DNA of 64,000 nucleotides from Mesotaenium endlicherianum. Lineage: Eukaryota; Streptophyta; Zygnematophyceae; Zygnematales; Mesotaeniaceae. This document shows positions 58,101 to 64,000 of the stretch, piece by piece. Each line of letters opens with the position of its first letter. Position 1 is the first letter of the stretch. The stretch spans positions 68,219 to 132,218 of the forward strand of contig WELA01012113.1 in the NCBI GenBank assembly GCA_009602735.1, given 5' to 3'. The notes under the pieces were generated by a model, which searched no databases, was not told the DNA's origin, and saw only the letters and a list, made by a program, of their open reading frames with translations. Position numbers and translations under genes: made by a program.

Positions 58101-59342
58101 CCGCAAATTGAAGAAGAGTTACGAGTACGAGGTGCAGTGGGTGAACTGTGGCCTCGATGAGACATCTTGGTTGTCCAGGGACAGGTATAATGCCTACCAT
58201 CTGTTTTACTCCTGTTCTTTGAATTCTGTTGGGTTGCTTATGCTTCATACTCGCATGTACACACTAATTTCCATTGGCTTTTGAGATACTGCTGGCTTAG
58301 ACTTTCACTTTATGGCTGTCGTGTGATGTTTCCTCTGTTGTGGTCTAATCCATGTTCGCTGGATTTGTGCTGGTGCAGACTTGAGGACATGGGCTTTGTG
58401 AAGCTTGTGAATGAGGTGGATGCCAAGGAGGCAGCTGCTCAGGGGCTGTATACCCGCCCGCTTACAACTCTTGCTGTTCAGAAGCACTTGGAGGACTTTG
58501 GGCTTGAGGCGGAGTTCGGCACCCACAGTCATATTCGTGGTCTCTCAGGTATACTTCTCCACCATTTTCTCAAGGTCAGGTTTTTCATGGCAGACTGTTC
58601 ATGAATGTTCCGAGGGGTTCCTTCCAGCATGAATGACGAGAGATTATGTAGCTTGAGAAACCAGGGGATAGTTTTCAAGGAGTTAATGGAGGGGCTTAGT
58701 GAAAATAATTTTTAGGTCTGATGATGAGGCTGTGTATGCTGCTGGGGTTGGGCATGATGTGGACATTTCTAGCGATGCTTGTGGGATCTTTTGGTATGTG
58801 GTAGTGGAACTTAGGGTATGCAATCAGTGTGTCATTATTGGGAGACAGAGGGCACTACGGTTCTGCCCCCGTCATCCACATGTCCTGACTTATCTCCTCT
58901 CCTCCTTGCAGGTGGTCAGAAGGTGAAGGTGGTGCTTGGGGCAGCCATGTGGAACAACCCCCACCTGCTTGTTCTGGACGAGCCTACCAACTACCTGGAC
59001 CGTGACTCTCTGGGTGCCCTCGCCACTGCTATCCGTGCTTACGGTGGTGGTGTGGTCATGATTTCTCACAACAGTGAGTTTACCTCTGCCTTGTGTCCTG
59101 AGACCTGGAAGGTGGATGCTGGTCGCATGACCCTGGAGGGTGAGCCTGCGTGGATGAATGGTATCCGGGAGAAGATTGATCTGAAATTTGAGGACACCAT
59201 GATTGATGCTCTCGGCAACACTGTCAAGATCAAGGCTCCCAAGAAAAAGCTGAGCAGGAAGGAGATGAAGGTGAAGGAGAAGGAGCGCAAGGCTCGCCGT
59301 GACCGCGGTGAGGTCGTCAGTGAGGACGAGGATGACTACTAG
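55168..59342 (+). CDS. eEF3: Translation elongation factor 3 (eEF3), ABC-F ATPase with chromodomain
   Basis: Ribosome-bound ATPase that helps release E-site tRNA during elongation (known for fungi). Six GT-AG exons with consistent phases: 55168-56238, 56375-57391, 57560-57718, 57856-58184, 58379-58548, 58912-59342, giving 1,058 residues, close to the fungal 1,044. Residues 1 to about 330 are HEAT-type helical repeats ([35 protein letters not shown]). ABC1: Walker [10 protein letters not shown] (about 487), signature LSGGWK (about 571), Walker [12 protein letters not shown] (about 593). ABC2: GPNGAGKST (about 729), LSGGQK (about 915), [11 protein letters not shown] (about 936), His switch SHNS. 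Between the ABC2 Walker A and signature lies the eEF3-specific chromodomain insertion ([10 protein letters not shown], about 834-870). The C-tail is Lys/Arg-rich with an acidic end (SEDEDDY). Nothing is missing. Confidence 0.96.
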
Positions 59343-61169
59343 ATGAGGCCTTACAATCTTTCACATCAGACACATTAACCTCCTCAAATCGACTAGATTT
59401 ATCTAGCCGACAAGCGTCACGGGATATCACAAGTGGTGGTGCATTGTTTCCATCGGTTGGTCATGCTAGAGTGAATGGCAAGCAGCGGGAGTTTCAGGGT
59501 GATGCAGGGTTTTGTGAGGGCTGTGCCACAGGAGAGAGCGAAAGCCCAAGCCGTGGTTTTGTGCCCTCTTCTGTGCCTTCCTATTATTGCCCCTACTCCC
59601 AATTCCAACCGCAGGTGCTTAGTTACGCTGAACTGACAATTCAGAATCGATAATGTGCGGAGTGCCATTATCTTCAAAGATGATGATGATACAAGAGTTA
59701 TCTACAGCTGAAGCCTATTGGCTGCCTTAGGATGTCAAAAGACAATTTATTTGAGCAGGACTATTTAGTAGGTTGACCCAGTCCGATATTATTTGCTCTT
59801 ACCCTTACAAGTTTCATTGCCAGGGTGAAGGTAATTTTTTTTGGTGTAGGCTACGGATTGTAGTCCTTTACCATCATAAAGACTCTTTGTTTGAATTACT
59901 CCATATTCATAATATATATATATAATATATATTTGGTGGAAAGCAACTGCTTTTTTAGTAAACATTTTTGCCTGCAAACGACCTTGCATGAGAGATATTT
60001 GCAAGAGTTAATGATATGCAAGTGTTGATTGTCGATGTTCAACCGAGCATATATGTCTTGCCTTGCTACTCACATAAATCTATCTCAACCATCAAATTTG
60101 ATTGAAAAACAGGGAGTTGATCAGCCTTAAGAACGTGAGTTCAACAAATAAAAGCAGACAATATCGTCTTGCGATTATGCAAGATTTTTGAGGCTCTCCA
60201 ACTTAAGTCGCAGTACTAAGCCTCAGCGGTGGTGCTGGCTTCTGATATTTCTTAAAAGTTGACAGATTTGTACCAGACAAAACAATGAAAAGATATACTT
60301 GCATGAAAACCTTGTTTGGAAATGATAATGCCCAGTAGCTCTCTTGTACATATCAATGTTTACTCATCAAGGTGTCTGCACCACTAAGAACGATACCTAC
60401 AGAATGCATGAACTTCTCAACTAAAAGAAAAAACATATCGAGCATGGCATAAGTTTCAAAATTTTGGGAGGGGAGATGCTCCTCAGAATTGACTCCACTC
60501 AGTGTCTCCCGTAACCATCACAATGAGGTCCAAAGGAAGGGGTCCAGAGGGACATTGTCTTTGCGCACTGCACAACAGCATGAAACAGGCAATAGTCGAG
60601 ATGTTCTGATTAGTCACCATCATAGGGCATCGACACCAACAAACAAAATCGTGCTCACAAAATGCCACCAGGTTTTCTCATATAGAACAAGGGCGACATG
60701 GAATGTAACGAAAAAGCCAACGGCTGGCGGGGCCTAGCGAGAGGCTCGACAAATCTATTGTGGCACACAGCACTTGTGCTTCCGAGATGTACTCTCACAT
60801 AGTGCATGACAACAAGATAACACTTCACACGTGAGGCAGCGCAGGAGCAGTCTGGCCGAGAACTTGAGAGAAGCAATTTGTGGCAGCCTTCGCGCATAAG
60901 AAGCAAAAAGAGAATCATTGCTCCACATGGTTGAGGCCTCGCAACCCTCTGCCCCATGGAGACGTTGGCAGCCTCGACAACCAGGGGGGCACTAGCGTGG
61001 ACAGGACATCAAGAACTGAAGTAGTGACGGCGTGAAGAAGGCACACTAATAGTAACAATGACATTATGACAAACGCCGTAGTTGTTTGCTTCTATCAAAA
61101 GCTCACGGAGACCGCAGACCTCAAGCCAGGCTGCCGAGGTGTGCAAGCGGGTATGCGCGACAGGTGTAC
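59343..61169. other. Intergenic, eEF3 3' UTR at left; no recognised gene
   Basis: AT-rich with an AT dinucleotide run at about 59910-59935. The last exon(s) of the M23 gene should lie at the right end but I could not place them. Confidence 0.5.
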
Positions 61170-62755
61170 CTTCAAAGTGGAGGTGGGGACCAAGCGCTCC
61201 GCCCGTGCAGCCGACGGCTGCCACATGTTGTCCTCGTCTTACTCGCTGCCAACTCAGCGCATTCATTCAAGTCAGCTGGACTGCTGCAGGGCCACGACGC
61301 TGCTGCCAACGCATGGCCATCTCTCGAACAATGATGAGAGTGAACCATCCGTGCCTTCTAGAGGGCATTATGACCCTAATCCAACAAGAAGAACCAAGCG
61401 AGCGGGTACAGCAGCATACTGTCAGGATCAGACGCAGTGTACTGGCTGCCCCCGAACGCAAGCATTTCACGCAAGGATACATGAGTCCCAGTCCTTGTGC
61501 CACCGCTATGGCAAGCAAGGAGGCATGTAGGCAGGCTCCGCCTCGTCATTAAGAGCGTGGCGGCTGCCACCACAGCCTCGGTCGAGCGAGGTGCATGCAC
61601 GCAAACGGTCGGGGAGTGCACATGCGGACGCACCTGGCCGCAACGGGCGTAGATGGACTGGCAGTGGGCGTAGCGCGTGGTGTAGCTCCCGCTGTGCCTG
61701 ATGATGAGCAGGTTGCCGTACCTGCCAGGTGTCGGGAGCCCGACAGAGGAGGCGACGTGAGACAAGACGAGCACTTGCGAGAGCACATACTTGCGCACAC
61801 TCGCCACGCCTGGTGGCACACGCCCACCGCAGGAAGCAGAGCAGAACCGAAGCGGACACGACATGACACGACTTGGCGCAGGGCACAGCAGGACCAGGGC
61901 ACGAGAGGAACAGCACAGAGCTGCACGGCACAGCACAGCAGAGCACAACGCACCACTGCACTGGAAGAACAAGAGATTTCGTTGTTGGCAGCGGCCAGCA
62001 GAGCAGCCGCAGGCAGAGCCAATGGTTGGGAGCAAAGACACAATCCATGTGACGCGGACCCCGTTCTGCCAGATTCTACTAGTGAGCTACGTAGTACAAC
62101 TGCAATGTAGGATACTGTTGAGACACCACCACTAGAATACCCCAGGGAAACGTCTCTTCCTCCCTCCACCACTCCTTCCATCCCTCTCCCTCTCCCTCCA
62201 CCCCTCCCTTACGTTCGCCCCTCCCCCTCGCCCCCCGCCAACTCTACTGTCCTAGGCGCCCACCAACAGCATACTCTTCAATGAGGAGCAAACAAAAACC
62301 TTTTGCAGCAAGCAAGCAAGACCGCAAGGGCTCCCCTTGAGAGCGCCGCAAGCGCGTGCTTACGAAAGAGGGCAAGAGACTAAGAGAGACTGCGAGCTTG
62401 TCTCACTTAGCGTTGGGCTCGGCGTAGATGACGGTGCCGCCGTCCGCCGCAAAGATGGGCGTGCCTGGCTCCGCCGCGACGTCCACTCCCTGACCCCCCC
62501 GGAATCACACCTCACCAGCACCCGCCCACGTCAGCTCGCTCCTCCCTCCCCTCTTCCTTAATGTGTGGACCACGCCCCCAATGCTGTCCGGCCCTAGCTC
62601 AACTCCCGCAGCAGAGGCAGGCCGGAAACGGGGGGAGGGAGGGGGAGGGGGAGGGGGACCGGCCGCAGGTGAACTCGAGCGGAGTGATGCCCATCATCTT
62701 CTCGTCGTCGCTGCTGGCCGCCCCCGCCTCGCTGGCGCGCTTCACCGGCTCCGCC
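61170..62755 (-). CDS. M23-type (LytM/lysostaphin-like) metallopeptidase, partial
   Basis: Zinc endopeptidase fold that in bacteria cuts peptidoglycan cross-bridges. Minus-strand exons, phases consistent: 62407-62489 (GVDVAAEPGTPIFAADGG, TVIYAEPNA), 61634-61721 (YGNLLIIRHSGSYTTRYAHC), 61170-61245 (RRGQHVAAVGCTGGALGPHL, then HFE). The metal-binding GVD block, the YAH motif and the HLH of the GPHLHFE box are all present. The exon carrying the first zinc His, just before GVD, was not found. An upstream segment (about 62660-62755, MMGITPLEFTCGR) may be the preceding exon and stops at the n at 62757. The C-terminal exon was not placed. Location is unknown: plastid peptidoglycan is one possible substrate in some algae and mosses, but degenerate, non-catalytic roles also exist. 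Confidence 0.82.
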
Positions 62756-62910
62756 GNTGCGTCAGCACCCCTGCCGCGCCTAAGCATTGCCAGGCAGTCT
62801 GTTTCTAGGCTTTCGTCTGCAGCGCGTCCCGTGCATCATGCAGAAGAAGAGATGTGCCCGCATGAACCTCCCCCGGGGTAGCCTAGGCGCAGGCAATGGG
62901 CATTGGCATA

Positions 62911-62962
62911 GGCAGAGGCCGAGGCAGAGGCAGAGGCAGAGGCCAAGGCAGAGGCAGAGGCC
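62911..62962. repeat. GGCAGA/GGCCGA hexamer tandem
   Basis: About eight imperfect hexamer units in a row. Confidence 0.85.
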
Positions 62963-63346
62963 CTCCCTTTCTTCCTGATCCCCACGCTTGTCGTTCGAGG
63001 GACCCCCGGCAGATTGCCCAGATTGCAGCTGGGCTGGGCTGGGCTCCAGCAGCAGAGGAATGAGGAGGGCGCATGCGGCGCAGCAGAGGTGGCGAAACAG
63101 GAGGAGGGAGGAGGAAGAAGGATGAGGACCTCGTGGGGCTCCTCCGGGCGTCCATTCATCGAGCGCGGCCCAAATGGACTGCTCACAAACCTGCACAATA
63201 TTCATCACCGCACGCACGCATGCATATAATGCACAAGGACAAACACGCAATAACTGGTGCACATAGCTCTCAGAAAGAGAGGACGGGAGAAAGGCAGCGC
63301 AGAGCGCCATCCTTAGAGTTTGCTTTGAACAGCCCCAGATGATGCT

Positions 63347-63421
63347 GCCGCCGCCGCCGCCGCTACTAGTGCCGCTGCCGCTGCGTTTGCTGCTGCTGCT
63401 GCTGCTGCCGCTGCTGCTGCA
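63347..63421. repeat. GCC/CTG triplet repeat
   Basis: Runs of CCG and CTG triplets. They make Leu- or Ala-rich open frames on both strands, which are not taken as genes. Confidence 0.85.
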
Positions 63422-64000
63422 TCGCCACTGGCACTGCCACTGGCGGAGAACCAGAGGCTGGGCTTTCGCCCCCAAGGGCTACTCTACCCTTGCTCACACG
63501 GGGCAAGCAGCGGAAGCTGGACCAGCTGATTGACAGCGCACACTCAGAACAAGCAGGGCCCAGAAGCAGAACAAGAAGCAGAAGCAGAAGCCTCTAGAAG
63601 CACAAGATGGCTGGCCTCTGCAGCTGCAGACGTTGCAAGCGCTGCTGGCCCACCGCCACCGCACAAAAAAGCCCGGCAGGCAGCCTGGGGTGGCCAAAGG
63701 CCTTGCTCATCACTCGGGCTTTTTGGCAGAGGCAACACGACAGACGAAAACGGCGGGGCCGGCCCTAAGAGCAGCAAGGGCTGCCGGCAAATGTCTCCAG
63801 TGAACTGCTGGAAGAGGAGGGATTACGCACGCGCTCGTGCACACATGCACACACGCGCACACACACAGGCACACGGGCACGCACCCGTCCGTGACAGGTG
63901 TTGTGAAGCGGAGCCACGTGCGCAGGTGGCGGGGGAACCCCTTGGCGCCTCTCTGCAGGTGCCCTGCCCTCCTCCCAGAGACCCCCCCCCCCCCCCCCCC

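Larger units (their letters stand above)
62758..64000. other. Low-complexity, GC-rich flank; no recognised gene; ends in poly-C
   Basis: Contains GGCAGA hexamer repeats (62911-62962), CTG/GCC triplet repeats (63347-63421) and a CA-rich microsatellite (63841-63885). Upstream exons of the M23 gene could be here, but none is recognisable. The terminal C-run (63983-64000) resembles the edges of the other gaps. Confidence 0.55.

Overview
This is a nuclear window from an intron-bearing eukaryote, most likely a green, plant-lineage alga; a streptophyte alga is my best guess. The support is a plant-type acyl-CoA synthetase ending in a peroxisomal SKL signal, a valyl-tRNA synthetase tail resembling the plant organellar enzyme, a plastid PsbP-family N-terminus, and chromodomain Ty3/gypsy elements. 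It also carries a fungal/algal-type elongation factor eEF3. Introns are long, GT-AG, and full of simple repeats. Sequence gaps sit at poly-G/poly-C runs. The species is not proven.

Left part (1-17.8 kb, GC-rich). On the minus strand lie the exons of an ESF2/ABT1-like ribosome-biogenesis factor, split into 3' exons (319-2937) and exon 1 (10954-11461). Their splice phases match exactly. Between them sit the last six exons of an organellar-type valyl-tRNA synthetase (6348-10043) and the first exon of a PsbP-family protein (3126-3731). A single n at 3125 marks a contig join, so this 8-kb interruption is probably an assembly insertion. Head-to-head with ESF2 exon 1, across 423 bp, a plus-strand acyl-activating enzyme runs from 11885 to 17785. 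A 934-bp gap hides its middle exons.

Middle (19-52.3 kb, AT-richer). This is a nest of decayed LTR retrotransposons. The oldest body is minus-strand element C, scattered over 19.1-26.2 kb and perhaps 35.3-35.6 kb. It is broken by a solo LTR (TSD CATTT), a 1.2-kb LTR-like block, and the complete 9.1-kb chromovirus B (26210-35284, TSD ACCAC). B's gag is itself interrupted by 1.7 kb of antisense sequence encoding a C5-cytosine DNA methyltransferase followed by reverse transcriptase, a piece of a methyltransferase-carrying retrotransposon. To the right, element 1 (35.6-50.4 kb) holds a piggyBac-like TTAA insertion and a full 9.5-kb sibling, element 2 (39703-49159, TSD GATTC). A further solo LTR sits in the gag of element 2 (TSD ATAAT). 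Elements 2 and B both show gag-to-pol -1 frameshift signals, with T TTA AAA just before the gag stop and a hairpin downstream. Element 2 also has an extra 1.7-kb reading frame between pol and its 3' LTR. Many stops are CAG-to-TAG changes.

Right part (55-64 kb). A complete six-exon eEF3 gene (55168-59342, plus) is followed by intergenic DNA and by exons of an M23-type metallopeptidase on the minus strand (61170-62755). The window ends in a poly-C run.
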